This document shows positions 35,690 through 45,380 of a DNA stretch of 64,000 nucleotides, one piece after another. Each line of letters opens with the position of its first letter. The first letter of the stretch is position 1. The DNA is from Paenibacillus sp. PL91 (lineage in GTDB: Bacteria; Bacillota; Bacilli; Paenibacillales; Paenibacillaceae). A program made the position numbers and the translations under genes. The stretch is from NCBI RefSeq assembly GCF_012935325.2, contig NZ_JABBYG020000001.1, positions 248,001 to 312,000 on the forward strand. Direction: 5' to 3'. The notes beneath the pieces were generated by a model. The model made no database searches. It worked only from the letters and a program-made list of their open reading frames with translations, and was not told where the DNA came from.

Positions 35690-36574
35690 TTAATCGGCTG
35701 CCATGAACAGCCTTTGAACAAATACATCGCTTGCCATCGTAGACGAGCCTTCTTTATGACGAATGATAGAGAAGCTGCGCTCAAAACGATCCTTATTCAG
35801 TCGCAACTCGCTCATTTCGCCGGATTCCAGCTCTCTTCGGACGGCCCAGCGCGATAGCATGGCGATTCCAAGTCCAGCAATCACGGCCTCTTTGACGCTT
35901 TGGCTGCTATTGAATACGTAAGAACGCTTTTGGGCTATTTTGGCGTCCTGAATAAACTGATCGCTATAAGCACGCGTACCCGATCCGCTTTCTCTCAGCA
36001 CCCATACCTGGTTCTGCAGCATATCCGCATCGACGAAGTGAGCAGCGGCAAGCGGGTGGGCAGAGGGAGCAATTAAAATCATTTCATCCTTCATAAATGG
36101 CGTGATGACCAGGTCAGCGGCATTTGCATCTCCTTCAATGAGTCCGATATCCAATTCATTGGCTCGAACCGCTTGGACTATTTCCTCTGTATTTCCGATG
36201 GTGACCTGCATCGCAACGAGCGGGTATTGTGCAGCAAATTCCGCCAGCCGTTTAGGAAGAACGTATTCCCCGATAGTAAAGCTCGCTCCAATCTGAATCA
36301 TTCCCGTCACTTTATCCTGCAGCCGATGAATGTCCTGTATCGTTCCTTCGTATAAAGCTAAAATCTGCTTTGCTGTTTTGTACATCATTTCACCGGCCTC
36401 GGTAAGACGGACATGCTTAGGTGAGCGGTGAAGAAGCTTGGCATCAAGCTCATTCTCCAAATTGCGAATATGCTGGCTTACCCCTGGCTGAGAAATATTC
36501 AATAGTTCGGCCGCTCTTGAAAAATGGCTTTGTTCCGCTACGGTAACGAAAACACGAAGTGCCTCAATTATCAT
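35690..36574 (-). CDS. LysR family transcriptional regulator
   Basis: This 294-residue protein has an N-terminal winged helix (about residues 1-60: FVTVAEQSHFSRAAELLNISQPGVSQHIRNLE) and a C-terminal periplasmic-binding-like effector domain. It resembles the CysL/YwfK and YeiE group. It is divergent from the YeiH-type transporter gene 198 bases away, the classic layout in which a LysR protein controls its neighbour and itself. The effector is unknown; sulphite or another sulphur compound is a guess from the YeiE/YeiH pairing. Confidence 0.9.
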   Translation of the reverse strand: MIIEALRVFVTVAEQSHFSRAAELLNISQPGVSQHIRNLENELDAKLLHRSPKHVRLTEAGEMMYKTAKQILALYEGTIQDIHRLQDKVTGMIQIGASFTIGEYVLPKRLAEFAAQYPLVAMQVTIGNTEEIVQAVRANELDIGLIEGDANAADLVITPFMKDEMILIAPSAHPLAAAHFVDADMLQNQVWVLRESGSGTRAYSDQFIQDAKIAQKRSYVFNSSQSVKEAVIAGLGIAMLSRWAVRRELESGEMSELRLNKDRFERSFSIIRHKEGSSTMASDVFVQRLFMAAD

Positions 36575-36660
36575 TACAATCCCTCATTATTGGATGTGAA
36601 ATAGTTTCATTTTACTCAATAGTAGCGTACATATCGATGTTTTACAATTTCAATCATAAG

Positions 36661-36675
36661 TTATTGTAATGATAA
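36661..36675. promoter_or_regulatory. candidate LysR operator
   Basis: TTATTGTAATGATAA is an imperfect inverted repeat fitting the T-N11-A LysR rule and lies centrally between the divergent LysR and YeiH genes. Assignment is by position and pattern only. Confidence 0.4.
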
Positions 36676-36772
36676 GGATAGCGATTAAGTATTTCTCTTC
36701 CTGCTGCTCAAGCCGTATAGTGAATTCATAACTTACGTCAAACGTTTTATTCGAATAGCTGAGGTGAAGAGA

Positions 36773-37801
36773 ATGATTATAAAAAATGCGACAACCGTCC
36801 ATTCATATAAGGGTGCGGGCTTCTTGCTAGGCGTAGTCATAACAATGGTTATTGCCGTTGCAGCCAAATATATCGCGATGCTCCCGTTTTTAAGCGTAAT
36901 GGGGCAGCTTGTCATTGCCATCCTGCTCGGGATCGCATACAAAAGAGTTGCGGGCGTACCGGAGCATGCGGTAGGCGGAATTGCATTCTCGAGCAAAAGG
37001 CTGCTGCGCTTCGGTATTATTTTGCTGGGCTTGCGCCTAAATTTGTTCGACATTGCCATCGCCGGTCCAAAGGTGTTAGCCATTGCCATAATCAATATCA
37101 CTGTTACGATATTTGTTGTTTATGGACTAAGCAGATGGCTGAAAATCGATAAAAAGCTAGGCATTTTGACGGCTTGCGGAACGGCAATCTGCGGTGCAGC
37201 CGCTGTGGTTGCTATCGCTCCACAATTGAAGGCAAGCGATAATGAAACGGCGATCAGCGCTACAACTGTTGCTATTCTCGGAACGCTGTTTACGCTGATC
37301 TATACATTTCTCTATCCCGTCCTGCATTTGAGTGAAGGTGGATACGGAATATTCTCAGGTGCAACGCTCCACGAAATCGCCCATGTCATTGCCGCAGCCG
37401 CTCCAGGCGGGCGAGAGGCGGTGGATCTTGCCGTAATTGTCAAAATGACGCGGGTTGCGATGCTTGTCCCAGTCGCTATAATCATTGGCCTATGGAATAA
37501 CCGCCAGGTAAGCCATTCGAAGAAACAGCGCTTAAAAAATGTTTCAATTCCATGGTTTATTGTTGGATTTCTGGCTATGAGCGCCATTAATACGGCAGGT
37601 ATTCTACCGGAAGCGATAGCCGAGCAGCTTATCGCTGCGGCTTACATGCTGATTGCTATGGCCATGGCTGGACTTGGCCTTGGAGTTGATCTTGTCCTGT
37701 TTAAACGGCTCGGCAAAAAAACGTTTGTTGCGGGTTTGATTGGTTCACTATTGTTAAGCGTTCTAGGATTGCTGCTCATATACGGCTTTCATTTGGCGTA
37801 A
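36773..37801 (+). CDS. YeiH family putative sulfate exporter (UPF0324)
   Basis: This 342-residue protein has about 10 membrane helices. Typical YeiH-family segments are RLLRFGIILLGLRLNLFDIA near residue 75, ILTACGTAICGAAAVVAIAP near 133, and GATLHEIAHVIAAA near 200. The family is annotated as sulfate exporters, on limited evidence. GAGGTG lies six bases before the ATG; the alternative GTG start three codons upstream overlaps that ribosome site. Expression is probably controlled by the divergent LysR regulator. Confidence 0.85.
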   Translation: MIIKNATTVHSYKGAGFLLGVVITMVIAVAAKYIAMLPFLSVMGQLVIAILLGIAYKRVAGVPEHAVGGIAFSSKRLLRFGIILLGLRLNLFDIAIAGPKVLAIAIINITVTIFVVYGLSRWLKIDKKLGILTACGTAICGAAAVVAIAPQLKASDNETAISATTVAILGTLFTLIYTFLYPVLHLSEGGYGIFSGATLHEIAHVIAAAAPGGREAVDLAVIVKMTRVAMLVPVAIIIGLWNNRQVSHSKKQRLKNVSIPWFIVGFLAMSAINTAGILPEAIAEQLIAAAYMLIAMAMAGLGLGVDLVLFKRLGKKTFVAGLIGSLLLSVLGLLLIYGFHLA

Positions 37802-37880
37802 TCTTGGCAGGACGGAATAAGACCGCATGCAAACAAACGTCCATGCGGCCTTACATGTAAGCTTACAAGCGCTACGCAGA

Positions 37881-38300
37881 TCAACAGCCAATGGGAGGTA
37901 AAGCTTTCCGCCGAGGATATTGCCGGATATGCTTAATCCGTGATTCGTTCGTTAAGCACATTCCATTGCCGATTTGTAGACTGGAGGAAGCACCGACTGC
38001 AATAACATGAATGCTTCCGACCGTAATAGAAGGGCAGCGATTGTCTCGAATTAATTGGATGACCTGTCCGTTGTCAAAATCAGGGTCGTTGAGAACAGGC
38101 CGAGGGCGGTAGAACATATTATAAGATTCAAAAAACACGTCACCAGCCGTTGTATGGTCCTCTTGCCTCTGAACAGCCAGAGCCTTTAAACGGGCATTTG
38201 TCTCTGCTCGATCTCCGAGCTGTACAATACCTGCAATGGAGACGTCGATTATACAAATTCCGCCAACATTTGCCGTTCGTATCGGGTATGTGTTTGTCAT
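37881..38300 (-). CDS. gerPE: spore germination protein GerPE
   Basis: The protein has 139 residues. It matches GerPE in having the VSIAGIVQLGD motif near residue 18, an ALAVQRQED segment near 41, the VIAVGASSSLQIG block near 99, and ESRIKHIRQY near the C-terminus. GerP proteins sit in the spore coat and help germinants reach inner receptors. I start at the ATG for MTNTYPIRTANVG; the longer frame adds a basic stretch overlapping gerPD. It is the last gene of the operon; the expected gerPF does not follow. Confidence 0.85.
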   Translation of the reverse strand: MTNTYPIRTANVGGICIIDVSIAGIVQLGDRAETNARLKALAVQRQEDHTTAGDVFFESYNMFYRPRPVLNDPDFDNGQVIQLIRDNRCPSITVGSIHVIAVGASSSLQIGNGMCLTNESRIKHIRQYPRRKALPPIGC

Positions 38301-38307
38301 TTTATGC

Positions 38308-38505
38308 CTACGTTTCGTCAACCGTATCTGGCAGCGGGAGAGGAACCGACGGCCCAACGATGACCGACTCTGGCGGCGTGTCGAATACGGAATATAAGGA
38401 AACCGTATCGGTATCGCCTACCTGCATCATGGATGCGCTGGATACGCCGAGAATTTCGATCTTGCCAACGTTCAAATTATGATTTATCACCTTGAATTGC
38501 AGCAT
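38308..38505 (-). CDS. gerPD: spore germination protein GerPD
   Basis: This 65-residue protein matches GerPD in size and position. It starts MLQFKVINHNLNVGKIEI and has the GVSSASMMQVGD motif that echoes those in other GerP proteins. The start codon directly abuts the gerPC stop, indicating translational coupling. It is presumed to be a mother-cell spore-coat component. Confidence 0.85.
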   Translation of the reverse strand: MLQFKVINHNLNVGKIEILGVSSASMMQVGDTDTVSLYSVFDTPPESVIVGPSVPLPLPDTVDET

Positions 38506-39174
38506 TTATGCCATTCCTCCTGACGAAGGCGTGCCGCTCTGCAGCTGCCGCATATATGCAAGCAGCGCTGCGTCGGCATCCCTTCTTGTTTTTGCAAGTA
38601 CGTTAGCTGCAACCGATGCATCATCGGTTGCGGAAAGCTGATCCGCGGTGCCTTTTTCAGCTTCGTGCATATAATAATTAATGCGGGTGGGCATCTGCTT
38701 ACGGATATCCTCTATGATAATGCGTCTATGATAGGGGTCGAGTGGAATACATAGCTCATTCTCGAAAGAAAGCAGTCTTTGCGGAGCCTCGTCATCCAAA
38801 TAACGATTCATATCGGCGGAAATATCATTGTACACCCCGCTTGGAGGCGTGATCGTTGGACCGGCAGAAGGAAAAACCTGCGGCTTTGATACCGATATTT
38901 GTTCAATGCTGCCTGGAAAAGCATCATCTCCCGTACCTGGAGCAGTCATGCCGATATTCAGCGTCCCGTCCAGCTTTTCAACCTTCAATTGGTCAAAATG
39001 GTATTCAATGCTTTCTATATTGTAAGTAGGGCGTGCTTCAAGCTGCTTTACCTGCTCACACAAAGCGGATACCTTCGCTTCAAGCGCTTCGAGCTGCTCT
39101 TGCTGCTCTTTGAGCTTATGCTGCACTTCAAGTGACCACATTTGCCAAGGGGATAGCGGATTAGGCTGCTGCAT
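38506..39174 (-). CDS. gerPC: spore germination protein GerPC
   Basis: This protein has 222 residues. An N-terminal helix with a coiled-coil (about residues 14-50, KLKEQQEQLEALEAKVSALCEQ) precedes a NIESIEYHFDQLKVEKLDGTLNIG stretch typical of GerPC, then an acidic linker and a mainly helical C-terminal domain. It is part of the permeability-controlling coat group. The chosen ATG has GGAGGAG seven bases upstream, and the 12 earlier codons lack a ribosome site. The longest protein of the operon; sequence outside the core is variable in the family. Confidence 0.85.
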   Translation of the reverse strand: MQQPNPLSPWQMWSLEVQHKLKEQQEQLEALEAKVSALCEQVKQLEARPTYNIESIEYHFDQLKVEKLDGTLNIGMTAPGTGDDAFPGSIEQISVSKPQVFPSAGPTITPPSGVYNDISADMNRYLDDEAPQRLLSFENELCIPLDPYHRRIIIEDIRKQMPTRINYYMHEAEKGTADQLSATDDASVAANVLAKTRRDADAALLAYMRQLQSGTPSSGGMA

Positions 39175-39215
39175 GAGACTGCTCCTCCTTCTTGTAATGA
39201 GTTCATTCATGCCTT

Positions 39216-39419
39216 CTAGGAAGGATTCGGCAGAGGCACGAAGGAAAGCGGATTATCGCCTCCTAGCTCCGGAGCGGGCTCAGTGAACCCGCCGGTATTA
39301 AACATTTGTGATAAGGAGCGGATCGAGCCTGCGCTTCCGACCTGCAGGACGGAGCTGTTCGATACGCTGTCAACGCGCAGCAGGTGAATGGTGATTTGCT
39401 GATGGATCGTTAAGCTCAT
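39216..39419 (-). CDS. gerPB: spore germination protein GerPB
   Basis: This 67-residue protein starts MSLTIHQQITIHLLRVDSV and carries NSSVLQVGSAG, the GerPB pattern. The C-terminal half is Pro/Gly-rich. Its ATG overlaps the gerPA stop by four bases (ATGA), so the two should be translationally coupled. Expected to be in the spore coat. Confidence 0.85.
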   Translation of the reverse strand: MSLTIHQQITIHLLRVDSVSNSSVLQVGSAGSIRSLSQMFNTGGFTEPAPELGGDNPLSFVPLPNPS

Positions 39420-39643
39420 AACGCACTCACTTGATTATTCGAAGCGTCCTGCACATCCGGATCAAGGGTATTCGTAGCACTGACGGCATTATTAGAGTTT
39501 GTTAAGCTGCCAGTTAGGAACGAGCCTGATCCCGCATATGTCTTGGAACTACTGTTCGGAGACACTTCCAAAGTGTCACCGAATTGAACGATGGAGCCGG
39601 AACCGACGCTAACAATTTTGACAAAACCGACGACAGCTGGCAT
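39416..39643 (-). CDS. gerPA: spore germination protein of the GerPA/GerPF family
   Basis: This 75-residue protein starts MPAVVGFVKIVSVGSGSIVQFGD and continues with SPNSSSKTYAGSGSF and TNSNNAVSATNTLDPD, the GerPA/GerPF family pattern. GerPA and GerPF are paralogues, and sequence alone does not decide between them; I call GerPA because it is the first gene of the operon. GGAGG lies before the chosen ATG, 12 codons inside the longest frame. A sigma-K-like promoter lies upstream. Confidence 0.8.
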   Translation of the reverse strand: MPAVVGFVKIVSVGSGSIVQFGDTLEVSPNSSSKTYAGSGSFLTGSLTNSNNAVSATNTLDPDVQDASNNQVSAL

Positions 39644-39695
39644 AAGCAGCCTCCTTCTTCGTAAGCATTTATAAATCAACTAGCTGAGCGTACAA

Positions 39696-39722
39696 TATCT
39701 TATGCGGCATTCGCCCAGAGGT
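39696..39722 (-). promoter_or_regulatory. sigma-K-type promoter of the gerP operon
   Basis: On the minus strand AC (39722-39721), 16 bases, then CATAAGATA (39704-39696), exactly matches the sigma-K pattern AC-N16-CATANNNTA. It lies about 53 bases before gerPA. Bacillus gerP is known to be transcribed by sigma-K in the mother cell. Confidence 0.7.
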
Positions 39723-39760
39723 TCCCAAAGCGAAAGTATCCCGAGTGAAGCTAGGCGCAT

Positions 39761-40222
39761 ATGATGGTAGAAGTGCTGGAAGGCGGGTGTTTGCTTGTGG
39801 CATCCAAATGGGATGATATGGAGAAATGGATGGAGAGGCAGCAGCTTCCTAAAGGGTTTGAGCTGCTTCGCGAGCCGGAATGGGTAGAGCAATATGTTCG
39901 CAAAATGATGACAAAGGCGCTGCCCGAAGCAGCGGGCGTATTAATTGGAGGAGGTTCGGCAACGTTCTCTGAAACACGCCATTTTATTCAGGTTAAAATA
40001 AATTTGCCTGATGGTTATGACAAAGAGCTGCTGAGATTGTTCGTGCGCGAGGACCGGATGCGTTTGGATGGCCTGCCGGGCGGCAAGAGCGAGACGATCA
40101 AGCTGCCGAAGCTGGTAAAGCCGCGCATCTGCAAAACGCTTGTGAAGGAATCCGTCCTTCACGTTAAGCTGCAGAAGCGGCCGACCAATCGTACTTATCA
40201 TGAGGCAATCGTGCGTTTTTAA
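39761..40222 (+). CDS. Hsp20/alpha-crystallin-like protein next to gerP
   Basis: This 153-residue protein is not firmly recognised. The C-terminal half (about residues 68-145) shows a beta-rich pattern like the alpha-crystallin domain: FIQVKINLPDGYDKELLRLFV, then ETIKLPKLV and ESVLHVKLQKRP. In Bacillus, GerT is an Hsp20-like spore coat protein needed for germination, so a spore role is plausible from the divergent gerP neighbour. The ribosome site is weak, and ATG at 39764 is equally possible. Real gene likely because its codon pattern continues for 150 residues and it has its own terminus. Confidence 0.55.
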   Translation: MMVEVLEGGCLLVASKWDDMEKWMERQQLPKGFELLREPEWVEQYVRKMMTKALPEAAGVLIGGGSATFSETRHFIQVKINLPDGYDKELLRLFVREDRMRLDGLPGGKSETIKLPKLVKPRICKTLVKESVLHVKLQKRPTNRTYHEAIVRF

Positions 40223-40374
40223 TAGATGGCGTTGAAGCAGGAAGGGCACACTTCGAAGAAAGGTGTGCTCTTTTTGTCACGAAATCGACAGGGTTTGCGA
40301 CTGGCTAATGGCGCGTCTATCCCTTATAATGTCTAGTGAACATGTACATATTAGCAAAAAAGGGAGTGTGTTCG

Positions 40375-40575
40375 GTGTCACTAGTCGATGTAAGCAGCGT
40401 GTCTGCTTCGTTATTCATACTCGGTATCGTTTTCATAATGCTCGTATTCGGATTGCTCAGCTTCGGGATTTTACGCATGTTTCAGCAGCGGTTTCGTACA
40501 GGCTGGTTCAGCTTCGGCGGGGCGGTCGTCAGCTTCATCGTATTTATGTTTATACTAAACAAGTGGTATCTATAG
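40375..40575 (+). CDS. small two-helix membrane protein
   Basis: This 66-residue protein begins at a GTG preceded by AGGGAG. It has two hydrophobic segments (about residues 9-29, SASLFILGIVFIMLVFGLLS, and 44-62) joined by a basic loop (RMFQQRFRTG). I do not recognise a family. It runs 35 bases ahead of a second tiny membrane protein in the same direction, and a terminator follows the second, so they probably form a two-gene unit. Confidence 0.55.
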   Translation: MSLVDVSSVSASLFILGIVFIMLVFGLLSFGILRMFQQRFRTGWFSFGGAVVSFIVFMFILNKWYL

Positions 40576-40610
40576 CATCTCTATAGCTGATCACGACCGG
40601 AGGTAATGGC

Positions 40611-40835
40611 TTGTTCTGGACAGTCATTTGGTTTATCGTCAACATGCTGTTTGTCACTTCTATTATTACTTTTTTGTTTATGCAACGCTCGTATTCGGAA
40701 ACGAAGCGGCAATCAAGTGATGCTGCCCTCATCAAAAGGCTGAATGCTAGGCGCAAGCTGGTTGGCTTACTTAGTATCGTGCTGTTCATCGCGATGTCGG
40801 CAAGCTTTATGATTAACATGCGTTTAAACGGTTAA
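40611..40835 (+). CDS. small two-helix membrane protein, TTG start
   Basis: This 74-residue protein begins at a TTG with GGAGG seven bases upstream. Two hydrophobic segments (about residues 2-25 and 50-69) flank a charged stretch rich in Arg, Lys and Glu (SETKRQSSDAALIKRLNARR). No family recognised. It forms a unit with the preceding small membrane gene and ends at a strong terminator. Confidence 0.55.
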   Translation: MFWTVIWFIVNMLFVTSIITFLFMQRSYSETKRQSSDAALIKRLNARRKLVGLLSIVLFIAMSASFMINMRLNG

Positions 40836-40838
40836 GAG

Positions 40839-40865
40839 GCTCTCATTGACGAGAGCTTTTTTTTT
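40839..40865 (+). terminator. Rho-independent terminator after the small membrane protein pair
   Basis: GCTCTC (40839-40844) pairs with GAGAGC (40851-40856) around ATTGAC, followed by nine T residues. Confidence 0.85.
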
Positions 40866-40874
40866 CGTCATTAT
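40846..40874 (+). promoter_or_regulatory. candidate zur promoter embedded in the upstream terminator
   Basis: TTGACG (40846-40851) and CATTAT (40869-40874) are 17 bases apart. The -35 lies in the loop and right arm of the terminator hairpin. The -10 is a partial match. Confidence 0.4.
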
Positions 40875-40909
40875 GGAGATAGACAATATAGAGTCCGGAG
40901 GTTCGACAT

Positions 40910-41347
40910 ATGCATACAATGGAAGACATTATAAGACGCATGTCTAGTCAAGGGTTGCGGATAACGGATCAAAGAAAGACGCTTGCGAAGCTGTTTTCGG
41001 AGACGCAGGGCTATTTGGCTCCGAAGGAAGTTTATGAATATATGGGAAGATCCTATACGGGCCTTAGCTTTGACACCGTCTATCGAAACCTTCGTGTTAT
41101 GGAAGAGCTGGGCGTGCTGGAGCAGGTTATTTTCGAGGATGGCGGCAAGTTCAAGCTTCATTGCAGAGAGAATGACCATCACCACCATATGATCTGCTTG
41201 CAGTGCGGCATGACCTATCCGATTACTTTCTGCCCGATGGAGCAAACTAACGTTCCTGAGGATTTCCGGGTCGTAAAGCATAAATTCGAGGTGTTCGGCT
41301 ACTGCAAGGAATGTGTTCAGGATGAGCCGGCTGCAAGCGAAGCCTAA
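40910..41347 (+). CDS. zur: Fur family zinc uptake regulator Zur
   Basis: The protein has 145 residues. The winged helix (about residues 9-80) includes [21 protein letters not shown]. The metal region holds [11 protein letters not shown] near residue 85 and the second CxxC (YCKECV) near 134, giving the four-cysteine structural zinc site, with HKFEVFGYC between. It resembles Bacillus Zur (YqfV) more closely than Fur or PerR. With zinc bound it should repress zinc uptake genes; znuACB lie 3 kb downstream behind a matching operator. GGAGG precedes the ATG. Its stop overlaps yidD by one base. Confidence 0.9.
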   Translation: MHTMEDIIRRMSSQGLRITDQRKTLAKLFSETQGYLAPKEVYEYMGRSYTGLSFDTVYRNLRVMEELGVLEQVIFEDGGKFKLHCRENDHHHHMICLQCGMTYPITFCPMEQTNVPEDFRVVKHKFEVFGYCKECVQDEPAASEA

Positions 41348-41604
41348 TGTCGAAACAACGAATGATGCGACGGGTGACGCAGGCGCCGATTCATTTTTAC
41401 CGCAAGGTCATTTCTCCGCTTACCCCGCCCTCATGCCGTTTTTATCCGACGTGCTCAATGTATGCGCTGGAGGCGATCGAGAAGCATGGAGCTGCTAAAG
41501 GCTCGTGGCTCGCGGTGAAGCGAATCGCGCGCTGCCATCCGTTTAACGCTGGAGGGTACGATCCTGTGCCGCCAGCAAAAAACGACGCGATAGATGCTCC
41601 TTGA
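41347..41604 (+). CDS. yidD: membrane protein insertion efficiency factor YidD
   Basis: This 85-residue basic protein has the YidD signature [24 protein letters not shown] followed by [10 protein letters not shown], and [13 protein letters not shown]. YidD assists the YidC insertase at the membrane. Here it is coupled to zur through a TAATG overlap, not to rpmH-rnpA-yidC as in many bacteria. Its stop codon lies within the promoter that drives the metG leader. Confidence 0.9.
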   Translation: MSKQRMMRRVTQAPIHFYRKVISPLTPPSCRFYPTCSMYALEAIEKHGAAKGSWLAVKRIARCHPFNAGGYDPVPPAKNDAIDAP

Positions 41605-41630
41605 CAGAGAGGGATCTATTTCGGTATATT
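41601..41630 (+). promoter_or_regulatory. SigA promoter of the metG T-box transcript
   Basis: A perfect TTGACA (41601-41606) is followed after 18 bases by TATATT (41625-41630). The -35 overlaps the end of yidD. Confidence 0.7.
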
Positions 41631-41664
41631 TTGATTTATAAACTAATCAAGTTTTCTAGTTTTC

Positions 41665-41968
41665 TCCATATGTCCGAGGAATGGATAAGTACAATAGAAG
41701 AACTTTCGCAGAGAGCCGGGATTGATGGTGGAAGCCGGCAGGAGACACTATTGGAAAATGGTCCGGGAGGATTCGCTTTCAAGCTGCAGCTGAAGCAAGG
41801 GCTGGGTAAGGGAGCGGCGCGAAGCTGGCGTTAACGGCGATAGCCGCCATGTAGGCGGCACACGAAGCTTTCTTGAGGAGACCAGTCTAACCGGCTGCTT
41901 CAAGATTGAAATTTGGGTGGTACCGCGTGAGTTCAAACTCTCGTCCCATGATGGACGGGAGTTTTTTG
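41665..41968 (+). promoter_or_regulatory. T-box leader controlling metG, ATG (Met) specifier
   Basis: This is the whole 400-base region between yidD and metG. The AGTA loop-E motif lies near 41688, the distal stem I loop AGAGAGCCGGG...GGTGGAAGCCGGC at 41710-41739, a GAAA-ATG-GTCC specifier segment with the Met codon at 41758-41760, the T-box core GGGTGGTACCGCG near 41914-41926, and the terminator hairpin ACTCTCGTCC/GGACGGGAGT with six T residues at 41937-41968. Uncharged tRNA-Met should stabilise the antiterminator and allow metG transcription. Exact 5' boundary approximate. Confidence 0.92.
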
Positions 41969-41993
41969 CGTTTTTTTAGGTTAAAAAAAATGA

Positions 41994-44003
<2,010 letters not shown>

Positions 44004-44028
44004 ATGATTTAGGATTAGCTGAGTAAAA

Positions 44029-44076
44029 GAGGGTGCTCCAGAAGTCTCGATGACTTCCTGGGCACCCTTATTTTTA
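44029..44076 (+). terminator. Rho-independent terminator after metG
   Basis: AGGGTGC with CCAGAAGTC pairs to GACTTCCTGG and GCACCCT around a short TCGAT loop, followed by TTATTTTT. Confidence 0.85.
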
Positions 44077-44204
44077 TAGCCTATGAATCTACTGTTTCAC
44101 CTTTGACGAATGTGATTTGTCATATTTCGCTTAAATTTCGTCAATACAAGTAATCGATAGCAATCATGTCTGCATATTAGCGAAACTTTTCCTTTGAAAT
44201 AAGG

Positions 44205-44234
44205 TTGACAGTCTATTTAAAGGCATCGTATAAT
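44205..44234 (+). promoter_or_regulatory. SigA promoter of znuACB
   Basis: Perfect TTGACA (44205-44210) and TATAAT (44229-44234) hexamers with an 18-base spacer. Transcription should start near 44241. Confidence 0.85.
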
Positions 44235-44240
44235 ACAAAA

Positions 44241-44259
44241 CGTAATCATAACGATTACG
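44241..44259. promoter_or_regulatory. Zur-type operator at the znuACB transcription start
   Basis: CGTAATC-ATAAC-GATTACG is a perfect 7-base inverted repeat. Within it TAATCAT-A-ACGATTA follows the 7-1-7 layout of Fur-family boxes, with six of seven positions paired. It sits at the predicted +1, where bound Zur would block transcription. Confidence 0.7.
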
Positions 44260-44293
44260 AAGAAGAGAGAGAAACAGAATGGAGAGAACACCA

Positions 44294-45322
44294 ATGAAAG
44301 ATTCAAAATGGAAATCATCGATACGTTTATCGGCGCTAAGCCTGCTGCTGATCGCTATGCTGTTTGTGATGGCAGCTTGCGGCAATAACAACAATGCGGG
44401 CACGCCAGCTGATTCAGCGAATGATAACACGGCTGCAACGAACAAGTCTGATACTGATCAGATCAGCGTCGTTACTAGCTTTTATCCTTTATACTTTCTA
44501 GCATCGGAAATCGGCGGAGAGCATATTAAGGCAGTAAATCTAATCGCTGCCGGCGTAGAGCCGCATGACTGGACCCCGAAGAGCCGTGATTTGAGCACCG
44601 CCTCGAAGGCACAGCTATTCCTGTATCATGGAGCAGGCCTTGAGGGTTGGGTAGATGATTTTCTGAAGGGCTTGTCCAAGGACAGCGCGGTTGCTACCAA
44701 AGAGATTAGTAAAGGCATAACCCTTATCGAAAGCTCTGAGGAAGAGCATGAAGAAGAGCATGAAGAAGAACATGCCGATGAAGAAGCGCATGAGCATGGC
44801 AGTGCTGATCCGCATACGTGGGTTAGCCCAAAATCAGCGCTTAAGCTAGCTGAAAATATTAAAAATAGTTTGATTGAAGTCGATAGCGCAAACCAAGCAG
44901 ACTATGAGAAAAACTATGAGGCATTGCTTACGAAGCTGGAAGCCATCGATGCTGACTATACCGCCAAGCTTTCTCAAGTACCAAATAAAAACATCGTTAC
45001 TTCCCATGAAGCATTTGGTTACTTAGCTCGCGATTATGGCTTGAAGCAAGTATCCATCATGGGGCTTAACCCGGATGCAGAGCCGCGCGCGCAGGATTTG
45101 CTGGACATCGCGAAGTTTGTTAAAGCAAACAACGTCAAATATATTTTCTTCGAAGAGCTGGTGTCCGATCAGCTTGCACAGACGCTAGCAAGTGAAGCTG
45201 ATGTCGAGACGATGGTGCTTAACCCGCTGGAGGGCTTGACGCCAGAGCAAGAAAAGGATGACCAAACCTACTTAACACTGATGGAACGCAACTTGCAAAA
45301 TCTTGTGCAAGCATTACAATAG
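44294..45322 (+). CDS. znuA: zinc ABC transporter substrate-binding lipoprotein ZnuA
   Basis: This 342-residue lipoprotein has a signal helix and MAAC lipobox (Cys near residue 33), so it is anchored outside the membrane. Zinc ligand motifs include EPHDW, DPHTW and SHEAFGYL, plus FEELVSDQ. A His/Glu-rich loop of repeated EEH units (44738-44775, about residues 150-170) is typical of zinc-specific ZnuA. I chose the ATG seven bases after GGAGAG rather than the one five codons earlier. It heads the znuA-C-B unit behind a Zur-type operator. Confidence 0.92.
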   Translation: MKDSKWKSSIRLSALSLLLIAMLFVMAACGNNNNAGTPADSANDNTAATNKSDTDQISVVTSFYPLYFLASEIGGEHIKAVNLIAAGVEPHDWTPKSRDLSTASKAQLFLYHGAGLEGWVDDFLKGLSKDSAVATKEISKGITLIESSEEEHEEEHEEEHADEEAHEHGSADPHTWVSPKSALKLAENIKNSLIEVDSANQADYEKNYEALLTKLEAIDADYTAKLSQVPNKNIVTSHEAFGYLARDYGLKQVSIMGLNPDAEPRAQDLLDIAKFVKANNVKYIFFEELVSDQLAQTLASEADVETMVLNPLEGLTPEQEKDDQTYLTLMERNLQNLVQALQ

Positions 45323-45380
45323 AACAAAAGGCAATCCTACAGAGCTGCTGCAGCTCTGTATTGCTGTGAGGAGAGAAGTT

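Noticed and set aside
37823-37848. Hairpin CCGCATG/CATGCGG between the YeiH gene and gerPE
   Set aside because: The stem is short and no clear T run follows on either strand, so I do not call it a terminator.
44738-44775. Short tandem repeat (GAAGAGCATGAA type)
   Set aside because: It is coding sequence for the His/Glu-rich zinc-binding loop of ZnuA, not a mobile or CRISPR repeat.
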